A stretch of DNA of 21,744 nt, taken from assembly GCA_015501055.1 (NCBI GenBank), contig JADNYV010000564.1:1-21744 (forward strand), read 5' to 3'. Both the position numbers and the translations under genes were made by a program. Under the pieces are notes generated by a model that had not been told where the DNA came from, did no database searches, and saw only the letters and a list, made by a program, of their open reading frames with translations. This DNA comes from Mucidula mucida. Lineage: Eukaryota; Basidiomycota; Agaricomycetes; Agaricales; Physalacriaceae. Below, one piece after another: positions 9,403-19,326 of this stretch; within the stretch, counting starts at the first letter, position 1, and each line of letters opens with the position of its first letter.

Positions 9403-11746
9403 CTACACCGGTCCTTGGTCGCGACTCGACACACACTGGAGCTTGTGTTGCGCCCAATCCTCTTTCTGACAAGCGATATCACAATATCTAAGTATGTTAT
9501 CAGCAATGAGATACTCGAAGAAGAAGAAATGACCGACCGAGCACCCCCACACGCACATTTTCTCAACATCGAGCTTACGCACATGCACCGGGTGCACTTG
9601 TACAACTCGCTTGAAGGAACAACTCCACGAATGATACGTCGGTTATGGCAACCACCCTTGGAAACGTTCTGAGTGGACGTGGTGTCCAATTGAAGCTCTT
9701 CCAACCACGATGGATCAAGCGATCAAGAGAAGAGGAAGCCGTGTTATCAACGAACGGAGTCTTCATCACGGATTCGTAGTAATCGTTTTGTTTTGCTATG
9801 GTATCATGCCATTCCATAGCCGAAGGTATGTATAAACGAAGAATAATATCCCGTGTGCGGTTGAAGGCAAGCGAGGGAAGACCCGACTCGGCGTAATTCT
9901 GGATCGCGTCAAGAGAGTCAATCTGCTTTCTGATGGCCTTCGCAATCTCATACTAAATCAGTACAGTATTCCCATGACAAACAAACACGAATGAAAAACT
10001 TACCTCAAAATCTAATTCATGCACCGAAAGATCGTCACAGGGATCTCGCAGCATGAGACGAATAAGAAGGTTGCAGCTCAACACGGATGAGCGATGAGAT
10101 GCATCCGGTGGCGATTCCCGAAGATAGACCTCGGAATCCTCCAGTGCGGTGACCAACAACGCTATGCCAGTTTCCCAGACAGCGTCGTGAAGTATGGCAT
10201 CTGGCTGAGCCAATTGTCCTAGGCCCATCATGGAGGCGAGACGTATGGATTCCGCCAACATCCGGAAACGCAAAGAAGGGATTTGATGGTCGCATTTCAG
10301 TCCTTTCTTGAAAGCACGCAGTCCGATGTCGTCCTGATTTCCGCAGGATGCTAGACCTTGAAAGTAATAGAACGCGGGCTGGGCTGGGTTACGACGGCAA
10401 GCGCTTGTTGCCAAGGCAAAGGCCTGAATATCTTGCCTTTCCCCCACATATGGCTGAGGTCCAACACATCTGCATTATCGACGCCAGTATAACTTGCACG
10501 TAATGTTGTCGCAAGCGTTCTGAAATCAGGCAGAGCGCATTCGCCCTCAACCAAGCGGAAGATGGCACAATATGAGGTGCTACCAGCACGACCTTTGCGA
10601 GCGTCATACCCAACTGGCGTGAGTCGAGGTCCAACCGATACTGTTCAAATTGCGCCGGTCCATGTTTGTCTAGTTTCCGACTCGATGCTGGATTCCCAGT
10701 TTGCGGTATCGAAGTGACAGTTGGAGTGAGCAGGAGAACGAATTGAACCGTCAAGGGAAATCAAAGGGGGTTTGTTCAATTGAAGGGCACGCTCTTCTCC
10801 AGCAAAAATCGAGAAGATAGTCATAGCGCGGTCGATGAGGTCTGTACTTCGCAAATTACTGATAAGAAATCCAATTGCCATGCGGGACTGGGTGTAGAGC
10901 TGGTCGGTATGGCACACGGGATACACTCTATTAGACTGAAGAGGTGGACAAGGGAGAACTTTGACGTGTCAGGGCGCTGGACAAACTTTAAAAGTGTCGT
11001 TTGGATGGATGAGAGAGGAATTCTTTCGTGAAGTTCGGGATCAAAGTACAACTGGATGCCATTGGACGCGATGACTGTTATGAGGCAATGTCAAAGAATC
11101 GCAAGGGAGAGTTCACAGCTGGAAACGTCCTACGGAAAATCCAGAATACATTGGTGCAAGAAAGCGTACTGTCGGGCAATTGCAAGGCGTACATTCACCC
11201 CTGCATGATGAGTGATTGCAAGGAGCGCTTGTAGTGCAAGATGAAGGGTTTGCGGAGGCCTTAATAGCGGTGTTAGCTGTTTCAAGAAACCTTTGATACA
11301 GTCAGCGCTCGAGGTGACTTGAAAAGTTTCCAAAGCATACCTTTGTAGAAAAGCTTGTCCCGAAGGAGTCGGTCAACACACATGTGCGCATACATTCCAA
11401 CGACTCCGCCGATAATCTTCACGTTATCCGAGTTTTGGAGGTAGACCTGTTCCAGCTTAGCGTATATCGTGTCAAAGCTGCCGTTGGCTTTTTTGAGACC
11501 GCTTCGCGTTTTCAAATCTAGTGACGAGACATGAAAACGAGTAATCTGTTAGGATAAAAACTGACCGGGGAGCTTGAGCCCTTTCGAGATGATAGCGATT
11601 ATTGTCTCCCATCCTTCAACGTCCGCCATTGTCTCGAAGTGAGCCGCAGCCGAAGAGACCCATTCAGTGTCGGGAGCAGCATCAACAGATGTAACGGTTT
11701 TCACTTTGCGCTTCGGTGGAGGTCGCTTGTTGCGGGGCAGAGGCAT
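9403..11746 (-). CDS. MYND-type zinc-finger protein
   Basis: Eight exons are inferred: 11746-11566, 11517-11341, 11290-11150, 11074-10983, 10935-10749, 10687-10004, 9952-9538 and 9487-9403. Introns are GT-AG, 47-75 nt; those at 10936-10982 (GTCCAG donor) and 10688-10748 are least sure. About 654 residues. The start MPLPRNKRPPPKRK is basic. The middle is helical and armadillo-like (IGFLISNLRS; later FYYFQGLASC and GLRAFKKGLKC), as in basidiomycete MYND proteins. The C-terminus carries the finger: CTRC, CAC, YCDIAC and HKLQC, split by a 50-nt intron at 9488-9537. MYND fingers bind Zn and mediate protein contacts; partners are unknown. Three frame breaks, each needing one added base, lie near 10569-10572, in the C5 run 10441-10445, and near 9715-9727 beside an 8-bp near-duplication. 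With these restored the whole gene is open. Confidence 0.8.
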
Positions 11747-11924
11747 GGTTTCTGGAGATGGATGGGCTGTCGAATGTAGTCAAGGAAGAGCTGAGGGTAT
11801 GATGGTGGTAGAAGAATGAGTGGCAGCCATCCCCACAAAAGCGTCGCCCCATTACTTGTTCAGAAGCAGCGAAATGTGAACGCGTGAAGGCCTGAAGGGC
11901 CTCCCAAACGGGCATTTCCGATCG

Positions 11925-11951
11925 TGGGAGTAAGCCAAGGTGGCGTGATCC
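11925..11951 (+). repeat. Degenerate direct repeat, copy 1
   Basis: This 27-bp segment matches 12296-12322 at 22 of 27 positions, and all five differences are transitions. A weaker match (CCAAA..CGGGC..TTTCC) extends upstream of both copies. It lies about 180 bp upstream of the MYND start. Confidence 0.55.
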
Positions 11952-11966
11952 AGGACGCGTAAACGC

Positions 11967-11987
11967 GATCAGTGATCAGTGATCACT
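11967..11987. repeat. Tandem GATCAGT repeat with palindrome
   Basis: GATCAGT occurs twice in tandem and is followed by GATCACT. The end forms the 10-bp palindrome AGTGATCACT (11978-11987). It lies about 220 bp upstream of the MYND gene start and could be a protein-binding site or chance. Confidence 0.6.
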
Positions 11988-12048
11988 CACGTCAATGGTA
12001 GTTCAACGCGCGTTTCTCGTGTCTTACCAGGCTCCTGAATTCGCCGCC

Positions 12049-12166
12049 ATGAGTAGTAGCGGATTGACAGACCTTCATAATCCTTCGGTATTCTTGTGAT
12101 CCTGATTTCTGTGCCATTCTTCCTTGTCTACACGCTTCTGGTACGCGCCAATTTGACGTTCATTGG
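12049..12166 (+). other. Candidate orphan first exon (membrane segment)
   Basis: The ATG at 12049 follows GCCGCC, a strong fungal start context, and reads MSSSGLTDLHNPSVFL before a stop. One base added near 12095 would continue into a long hydrophobic helix (VILISVPFFLVYTLLVRANL) that ends exactly at a GTGAGT donor at 12167. It looks like exon 1 of a membrane protein. No second exon is recognisable downstream, so the rest may be lost or the pattern may be fortuitous. Confidence 0.3.
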
Positions 12167-12295
12167 GTGAGTACAAAGGATGCGTGTCAGATCGCTGGAG
12201 AACCGGCCCAAATAGTCGTACTTCACGTCTTTGAGACTCTCGAGGCAGCCATTCGGCGCGATCAAGACAAGCCAAAAACGGGCGCCTTTCCTTCC

Positions 12296-12322
12296 TGGGA
12301 GTAAACCGAGGTAGCATGGTCC
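12296..12322 (+). repeat. Degenerate direct repeat, copy 2
   Basis: Second copy of the 27-bp element at 11925-11951, same orientation, 371 bp further on. Differences are G/A or A/G only. A perfect TATAAAA follows at 12339-12345, but no gene is evident after it. Confidence 0.55.
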
Positions 12323-12433
12323 GTGCGCACCCGCCTGGTATAAAACGCGACTTCCCGCTTTGTGAACCTTTACCACTCTGGCCTTTTGGCTTAGATCAAG
12401 TGTAGTATCTGTTCTTAATAGTTTAACCACTAT

Positions 12434-12455
12434 TACGGAGGCACCGCCTCCCGTA
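12434..12455. repeat. Hairpin, 9-bp stem with one bulge
   Basis: TACGGAGGC pairs with GCCTCCCGTA around an ACC loop, leaving one bulged C. It lies in non-coding sequence and no function is assigned. Confidence 0.5.
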
Positions 12456-12659
12456 TTTGGTTATCTAATTTTTGCCGCCCTTGTTCCTCGTGCTCTGCTT
12501 GCAACACGAGGACGCGATGACCTTGCCACTGCAGTATCGGCTTGTGTCGTCGGGGGAACTCTTTCTTTTGCTTGTGTCTAGTCGGGTGCTTCCATTTGGC
12601 GGCACTCCGGGATACAGCAAATCTCCGAGTTTCAATTCTCTTTGCTCTAGATTTCTCGT

Positions 12660-12677
12660 CGATCGATCGATCGATCG
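12660..12677. repeat. GATC simple repeat
   Basis: CGATC units repeat four times as an 18-bp self-complementary run. It is a microsatellite-like element in non-coding sequence. Confidence 0.8.
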
Positions 12678-13139
12678 TTTATTTCTCATTGTATGGTCTC
12701 ATGTACATTTGAAGGTCCTGCGGGGATGACGATTCAAGCCATTGATTGGACTGGTGTTGCAATGAGCGCTTCTTGGCCATAGTCCTTCGCTCTTGCTGGT
12801 TGTGACGAGCTTCTCAGCTCGTATCCTCCCTGGTATGTCCGTTCCACGTGTAGCAGCCACTTGCTAATGTGGACAATTGAATGCAGCTTAGATGCAGCCC
12901 TATTGAGGTGCTGCCACAACAATGGAGCATCGGCTTCCAAATTTAGTAACTGTGACCAGTCTGTGGTCTGTCGGCTGCGATCGATGTGGACTTAACGGAC
13001 AATGGGAGTCGTGATGCCTGTTGTGGACGCGTCGCGCGAGGGTACATAAGCCCAGTGCACTCTACTATTTGCCCCAGAGCTGGTGTCTCTTCCACACATC
13101 TATCCTCATAATCCTCTTCCCACTTACGACTTCTTCACG

Positions 13140-14048
13140 ATGGTTTCCCTTGGTGCTCTCGTACACACATTCATGAAGAACGACCCCCCCTCGTCGCCCA
13201 CAAAGCGCCAGGGGACTGTGTTCCCCGCCGACTTTAACATATTCTCACTGGTTGAAACCGAGGAAGACGCGGACAGCACATGGGAATTCACAGCGCCGAG
13301 TCCTCTGTTTTGGGAGATTGCTCGACGCAGTGCTGAACCTGTCTTGTCCCCAGCCCAGACAATCGCGCTCAAATATCGCAAGCAGCTGACCATCAAAGTG
13401 CCCGCGCGCACTGCCCCGCCATTACCCACTAGCGATGAGGCCTCTGAGGACGAAACCGTTGTTGAAAACGCGTCTACTGCCAGCAGTGTAACGCTGCCTG
13501 TCGCTACTCAAGGCGCAGCCTTCAGACACGACCCCGCCTGTGAAGGTATTCTCGTCCAAAGCGTCAGTTTTCATATCATGCGCCATCCATCAGCTATGAG
13601 CTTATTCCCTACTTCTAGCGCGCCGAGGCTGTTGCAGAAATGGAGAAATGCGGTGCCTCATCGCAAGACCTCCTCGTTTGCACTCGCTTTGGATGCCGCG
13701 ACACTCTCCGCAACGCTAGGGCTCTTGAAATGCATCTCGCGCTCCACGAGATTGCGGACGAGACCGATGAGCTGTATGTACAGCTCCTTTGGTTTCCCCT
13801 TCTCACGCTCAAATGTCTTTGCAGCCCCTTCGAATGCCTTGATTGCGAAATTCGGTTCGAGACCGAGCATGCTCTGGATACGCATCACTGCGTCGAGCTC
13901 CCCCCAATGCCTCTTCCCACTCCGCTTTTCAGCCCTACAGTTGGTGTGTCTGTTTTCTACTATCCGCTTGTTTTCAATGTTGACTTGTTCTCGTCTAGCC
14001 ATGTTCAAGCGGTTGTTTTCTCCCTTCACCCCCTCTCATACCAATTAA
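13140..14048 (+). CDS. Small protein with two C-terminal zinc fingers
   Basis: Four exons: 13140-13562, 13619-13773, 13825-13943 and 13999-14048. GT-AG introns of 56, 51 and 55 nt join to one open frame of 248 residues, with no frame breaks. The first intron uses a GTCAGT donor. Residues 1-140 are acidic to neutral, Ser/Thr/Pro-rich, with one aromatic-rich patch (STWEFTAPSPLFWEIARRS). A C2H2-type finger follows: C162-X4-C167-X12-H180-X3-H184. A second, C2HC-like finger has C197-X2-C200 and H213/C215. The spacing of the first is close to classical; the second lacks a usual final His pair. Nucleic-acid or protein binding in the nucleus is inferred. I do not recognise a named orthologue. The start is the ATG after CTTCACG; a longer frame from 13083 lacks an ATG. 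Confidence 0.8.
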   Translation: MVSLGALVHTFMKNDPPSSPTKRQGTVFPADFNIFSLVETEEDADSTWEFTAPSPLFWEIARRSAEPVLSPAQTIALKYRKQLTIKVPARTAPPLPTSDEASEDETVVENASTASSVTLPVATQGAAFRHDPACEGILVQSVSFHIMRHPSAMSLFPTSSAPRLLQKWRNAVPHRKTSSFALALDAATLSATLGLLKCISRSTRLRTRPMSCMYSSFGFPFSRSNVFAAPSNALIAKFGSRPSMLWIRITASSSPQCLFPLRFSALQLVCLFSTIRLFSMLTCSRLAMFKRLFSPFTPSHTN

Positions 14049-14870
14049 TCTGCTCCTTTACCCTAATATCTAATTGTCCATGAATACTGTATCTATCGAT
14101 TCCTATCACCCATCACTATGCCATCGTTGTAGCCATAGACATCATTGTATATAATCTCATGCTCTTTACACGCCTTGGATTCCTGTATCTCGGTCAATAA
14201 TTCACCTATTTCTTGAATCTCACCTTTGGCTCCTCCCTCAACGGTTGAGCTTGGTTTGTACGTTGTAGATCGATGAAATAGTAATACAGCTGCCTAGTAG
14301 CGCAATCTAAGTATTTCTCCACAGATCAGCAAACGGTCGTCGAGGTTTATCGCATAGCGCTTTTCGCCGACGCGTCACTAGCACGCGTCGTTGCACCTGG
14401 GTTGCACGATCATCAAGTCTCTCAATCCCAGACAGCGACTCGATGTGACCCGTTCATACATCTTTGCGGATCTCCATCGCGCGCAGCGCTGGGCCCAAAA
14501 GACAGACCATGGAGAGCAGGTTATGTACTCCGCTTGCCGAAATTGGAGCGCTCTGATCGTGACTTCGAGGCTCGCGCGATCGAGGCCTGTGGCGGGCCGA
14601 GTGTCAATCAAGATAACAGGTTGTATCGGTTTTGTGGAGCAGCGGCGTAAGCAGTGGTTTATGCAGGAGAACATAGCCTTGTCGAATTTGTTGATAATTG
14701 GTGCGCGGTGAATATCTGAAATGTCATTCTTCTTCTGGTTTCCTATAATTCAAGAGTGCCAACAGTCAGCAACACGGAGATAAATGAGTAGTAAGAGTTG
14801 TAAACTGCCTTAATTCCACGGAGGCTTGAATACCGTGCACAATGAAGTAGCATTCGAATTGCCAGGAATA
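14049..14870. other. Intergenic, nothing recognised
   Basis: About 820 bp between the stop of the zinc-finger gene and the stop of the minus-strand F-box gene. Overlapping open frames at 14378-14711 exist on both strands, but none has motifs, conserved-looking composition or splice support. No RNA gene or repeat is seen. Confidence 0.5.
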
Positions 14871-16128
14871 TCACAACGCGTTCCAATCATGAGCTGTCGC
14901 ATACATATCACCATAGTAAAACGATTCTCTCTGGCCAATCAGCGGCACCGCTTCTCGAAGAAGCTGTATGAAGCTCGAGGCCTCAGCTCGCTCGACATCC
15001 TGCTCGTAATGGACACATATTTTAATCTTCCTCGGCTCAATACCCGCAATGGCTGCGTCCAAAGGCCCCAGACATCGCCTGAGCGTAATTTTTCCTCTGA
15101 AGGGGTGTCAGGACCAGCGCCGCGCGACCCAAGAATGATGTTATTCACAATCTCTTGAATTGCACATTCCTCCGCATCTCGTGCGCTCGTGAAGTTCTTG
15201 GTCCACCATATGATGGTTTCGAGAGGCTCTGTATTCTGGACAATATCGAAGGATATCCGAGGGATGGCAGCAATGGATATTATATCCATGTCCTCATCCA
15301 TAGAGACTGAGAAATGTATGAGGATTGAGTATTGCCGTTGTGTGAAAGAGAGATTTACTAACGCGATTCGCAGCTATGAAACGACAGCTCTTCCAATGGT
15401 GAAGGGATTGCGGCGAGAAGAGCCCGCATTGTATCCTCCATCGGATCTTCCGTGTCCCCTTCATCTTGGTTGAAGGCGAGCGAGAGACATGTCAGACGCT
15501 CCAAGGTAAACGGAAGCGATTTTTCCAATACCATTCGAAGAATGCTTGCACCGATGGGTGTAAGGTCGATATGCAAGAACTTGGGCGCGGAGAGAGGCTC
15601 ATCTGGTTCAGTGACGTCTTCAAGCTCATCCAACCCAGTGTAGGGCCCTTCGCATTGTATGAATCTGATCTCCTCAAGACCAGAGAATTTCGAGAGGACG
15701 TCGAATAGATCTGTGTCGAGATCGTCGAATTTGGCTCTCTTGAAAGTGATGGCTGAGAGGTTCCATGTATCCTTCATGTGCTCCAGGACAGCCTCGGGAA
15801 GGCATTCGAGGCGGCCGGTAAGTTCAACATGATGAACATTTTCCCGAAAGCGGAAGAAGGTCAACCGGTCAGTCCTCCGTGCAGTATATGGCGATCGTAC
15901 GAATGAAAGATACGAAAGTTGGGTTCGCGGTCAATACAGCGCATACGCTTGCTGAGGAATCTGGAATCTCGAGTCTGTACCAGAGACGGGCGCGGCTCGC
16001 TGGGAGGAACGACCGCGCCACTCTACAACAATTTGACAAGAGACCTCCAATGAAGCTGGGTCGTCGAGGTCCACTTCGCCGATGATGGCGTCAATCAACT
16101 CTTGGGATACTTGCATGGTAGCTGCCAT
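14871..16128 (-). CDS. F-box/LRR protein with frame breaks
   Basis: The minus strand starts at the ATG at 16128 (or 16116). It opens with an F-box-like segment, VSQELIDAIIGEVDLDDP, then CRVARSFLPASRARLWYRL. Leucine-rich-repeat-like sequence follows (HHVELTGRLECLPEAVLEHM, GLEEIRFIQC, RLTCLSLAFNQDE, LEELSFHSCE). A 56-nt intron at 15307-15362 (GTTAGT..TCAG) joins the second exon, which ends at 14871. By family knowledge such proteins are substrate adaptors of SCF ubiquitin ligases; the target is unknown. Three frame breaks are seen: one base missing near 16040, one extra near 15868-15874, and one missing in the G4 run at 15066-15069. Sequence on each side stays family-like, so the gene may be intact in the organism. 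A hydrophobic in-frame extension to 16191 is possible. Confidence 0.7.
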
Positions 16129-16385
16129 GAACCTGCGCCATAGAGTGAAACGGCGCACGAGTACGAATAGGCATAGGACTAACTTGAACATTTACGGACT
16201 TGGGAACCAGGCGAAGTTCAAAACCGTTTTGGGTCAAGAAGGTGTGGAGCAAAGCGAAAGGCCGCGGCCAAACCTCATGTTTGCCGAAGTGCCGCTGCGG
16301 AAGGCGGAAGCTTTCCGTCTTCTCCCAAGCTTATCAGAGTTATCTCTATAATGGGCCCTCATTCCGTTTCTTTACTACTTGAACG
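16129..16385. promoter_or_regulatory. Divergent intergenic region, F-box and carboxypeptidase
   Basis: About 257 bp separate two divergent starts, so both promoters must lie here or overlap the first exons. No TATA box or known binding site is certain. Confidence 0.35.
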
Positions 16386-18524
16386 ATGAAGGGAACAGGA
16401 TACACAGGCGGCTTGCCTACTATGAAGAGTCCACTGCGAAGCCGAAAGGCAGGCGATTTGCTCTGGCATTGGGTCTGATCACGTCCGTAGCTCTCTTGCA
16501 GTACTACCACGCATCCATCCTTCTCTGCGCACAGAAAAGTCCATGTGTATTCCGACTTAGTGGATTCAGCTTATGCGCCTGCTGTCTCAGACTGCACCGC
16601 TTATCCCGGAACGTAACGCGAATTTTGGGACGTTGCAAATGAGATTATTGGGTCAGACGATTTCAAGTGGAAAGCTATCTCCTTGCTTGCTGGTGCTGTC
16701 AATATTCCGTAAGTGCTGATTCTTGCTGGTTATAGCCTACCTCACGCGTCTTGTAGGACCGAAACATTTGACGAAATGGGTCCACCAGAAGAAGACCCTC
16801 GCTTCGAAACGCGTGGAAAACTACACGAGTATTGCTTGAGAGTTTTCCTCTGGTGTGAGCCTTCAAGACTCCGCCTTCTTCTCATCTTGATCGGTTTAGA
16901 CATTCTACGTTCGACTTGAAGAAGGTCAACACTTATGGATTGATATATACCTGGAAAGGACAAAATGAATCGCTCAAGCTATCCTCCTTCTTGCTCATCA
17001 AGGTTTGCATTTTTCATTTCGACTCGCGCTTTTAATCACGTGACAGACGTCGTACCTGTCAATCCCGACACTGTCGGCCTTTGGACTCACCCGCCTTTCT
17101 CTGGTCATTTTGATGGCACAAGATCTGGGGAAGAGGTGCTTCAGACGACAAAAGTGGGGTCATTGGTATCCTGTAAGTGATACGCTCCGTTAGATGTCGT
17201 CCCGCTTACCATCTACATAGCACGACACTTGAGATCCTTCTCTCACACGGCTTCATATCGACAAGGACGATCATCCTTTCATTTGGTTTTGATAAGAGGG
17301 CGGTGGCACCAAGGTATTAACTCGCAGCAATCATAATGACGGGTCTTCTAAAGACGCGTTTAGGGAGCCGGAACTCTAGCTCCTGCTCTTTTGGAACTGT
17401 ATGGCGAGAATTCGATGGCCTTTGTGCTAGACGAAACTGGATCTTTCTCAGAGCAGTTCGGACACGTTTTTGCCATGGCAGGAGTGAAGAGAAGGTTTCA
17501 TGAATGTCAAATGGAAGTTGATACTCCTGGTGGTCACAGCAGCGGTTCCACCCTCTCACACTGCCATCGGGATCCTTTCTAGAATGGTTGTGGAGTTTGA
17601 AGAGGATCCCTTCATGATCCATCTCGTGAGTGCCGCGTGGTATTCGTATCGCGTTCTTCTGACACGCGTCTTGAGGAACGTCAAACCCCTACGTATGATC
17701 TCTTCCAATGCTTTGCGGAGTATGGCAAGATATGCCAGATGAGCTTCGTGCGACGATAAAGAGGCGGCCAGTCTGACGAATCGCTTTCTAAAGTAGAGAA
17801 TATTCTCTTCAACGACCCGTTATTCAAAAGCCTTGTGGCAACAACACAGCCCGTTGACATGATTCACGGTGGTGTCAAATTAACGCACTCCCCGAACAGG
17901 CCTGGGCTGTCGTGAATATCGCATCTCCACGCAGAGGTATTAATAATGTGCTTCACTGTCCATCCAAAATTTAACTCACACTTCCTCCATTCGGTAGCCC
18001 AAACGCAGAAGCACGATACGGATCTTCTCATCCCGTTGGCTCATCGCTTCAATCTGACCTACACCGCCTTTGGGCAAGATGTCACCGAGATGAACGTCTC
18101 ATCGAAAGGATCCCTCATATTGAGTTCGTTTCAAACGATCCGCCGGCACCGGTTACGCCGTCGAGCGGGAAAAACGCTGCTGCGTATGAGTTGCTTTCCG
18201 GGACTATCAAGGCGACGTATAATTCCCATCGGGCGCTCGAAGGCGATAATATTGCTGTGACACCCGGGATGCCGACGGGAATACCGACTCGCGATACTAT
18301 TGGAGCCTGAAGAGAAGAATATCCTTAGGTATAAACATCATTATCGCGTCGACAGACCAGCTCGGTCAACACACGGTGAACGAATGTACGCATCATTTCT
18401 CATGTTGTGTTATGAGAAGGCGCTGATTGTGTCTTGAGCAGACCTATCTCTCGATGCATACTTGGAGATTATTCGTTTCTTCACTACTTTGATCTTGAAT
18501 GCAGATGAATCGACAACATTGTAA
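16386..18524 (+). CDS. M20 carboxypeptidase (CPS1/Gly-X type) with many frame breaks
   Basis: Nine exons with eight GT-AG introns: 16709-16756, 16855-16899, 17003-17046, 17173-17220, 17314-17363, 17626-17675, 17937-17997 and 18386-18441. An N-terminal hydrophobic stretch (FALALGLITSVALLQYY) suggests a membrane anchor or signal. Family motifs appear in order: FDEMGPPEEDPRF, AHQDVVPVNP (metal His), WTHPPFSGHFDG, GRGASDDKSG (metal Asp), GFDEEGGG (catalytic/metal Glu), DTPGGHSS, and the C-terminal HTVNE metal His. The end is ADESTTL at 18522-18524. The family removes C-terminal residues from peptides in vacuole or secretory compartments. More than a dozen one-base breaks occur, for example near 16835, 16980, 17120, 17291, 17512, 17543, 17730, 17764, 17790, 17880 and 18280. 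Every intron and metal ligand is kept, so sequence error is as likely as a pseudogene. Confidence 0.8.
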
Positions 18525-19326
18525 CGTTGTATAAAACTGGCAATGAAAAGAAATACATATCGCTGCACACTCATTTTTTCTTCATGCGGTCCGACTGAAC
18601 AGAAGAAAAAACGGCCAGTGATAATGTGGTATATATTTGTACAGATCATATAGTTAACGGGACACGCGACTGGGATTGAGAAGGGATCAAAGTAAGTATT
18701 GAAAGCCCCAATACTACTCTTAGGACTAGATCTGCCAGATGCAACCCTTCTCCGACGACTAGGCATTCAATAGGGGACCCTTTCGCCGGAATATCCACCA
18801 AATTTTCATGAATGTAAAGCAACTCCGCGGCTTTCGCGGAGGGTACCAATTGACGGTGCAGGTGTAGGAGAATACAAGGACTTCAACGTGGACAAGAAAT
18901 ATGACGGCAGAGAAGAGGACAAATTCGATGTCGTTGATGAGAACAAATATGATAACGATGAGGACGGAAGAGGGAAATCATACAAACTTATGAATGATGA
19001 TAGTAGCTCCTTTTGAAAAGTCGGTGTGTATTTGGTGGCGGCTCCTCTCAAACATCAAGACATTCTCTAGGCAAAAGAGGACTGATATTCAAGAACGGCA
19101 CAACGGGTGGGGACCGAGAACAGCCGGACGCACTCCATGGGGTGCCTGAGCTCTTGGGAGTGTTACAAGTATCAGCTCATTGCTACCCTAATAGAGCTCG
19201 AATCATATGCTCCGTCCTTCATATCCGGAGACAACATGGCGCCCACCACAAAGTATAATGAACGTGGCGTCGATCGCAAGATTTTTTGAATGGGCGCATG
19301 CATCAGATTTACTGACGCGCTACACG
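18525..19326. other. Convergent intergenic, weak coding traces
   Basis: About 800 bp between two converging stops. A plus frame at 18774-19016 is open for 80 codons and very acidic/basic (for example DENKYDNDEDGRGKSYKLMN), but it has no ATG near its start. A second plus frame at 19107-19289 has a coding-like piece (WECYKYQLIATLIELES). Neither matches a family I know, and no splice joins them convincingly. They could be relics of one gene or chance. Confidence 0.35.

Larger units (their letters stand above)
11747..13139. other. Gene-poor stretch with small repeats
   Basis: About 1.4 kb between the MYND gene start and the zinc-finger gene start. Several open frames on both strands (for example minus 12128-12430) lack coding character. 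The stretch holds a degenerate direct repeat, a heptamer repeat, a GATC run and a hairpin, listed separately, plus one candidate orphan exon. A TACATAAG element at 13043-13050, about 90 bp before the next ATG, could be a TATA-like box for the zinc-finger gene. Confidence 0.5.

Noticed and set aside
9266..9469. 67-codon plus-strand frame starting with a hydrophobic stretch
   Set aside because: It overlaps the 3' end of the MYND gene, and splicing from an upstream ATG at about 9184 does not keep the frame.
10035..10295. Arg/His-rich open frame on the minus strand
   Set aside because: It is a shifted shadow of the MYND exon at 10004-10687, which has the family-like sequence.
12128..12430. 100-codon minus-strand frame
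   Set aside because: No motif or splice support. It covers one copy of the short direct repeat, but resemblance between the two translated copies is limited to a few residues.
12472..12729. Plus-strand frame after a TATAAAA box at 12339-12345
   Set aside because: It includes the GATC simple repeat and shows no protein-like conservation pattern; a TATA match alone is weak.
13840..13870. GGTTCGAGACC, similar to a tRNA B box
   Set aside because: It falls inside the second zinc-finger coding exon, and no matching A box or cloverleaf is present.
14378..14711. Overlapping open frames on both strands
   Set aside because: Both strands are open over the same stretch, as expected for GC-rich chance frames, and no motif is present.
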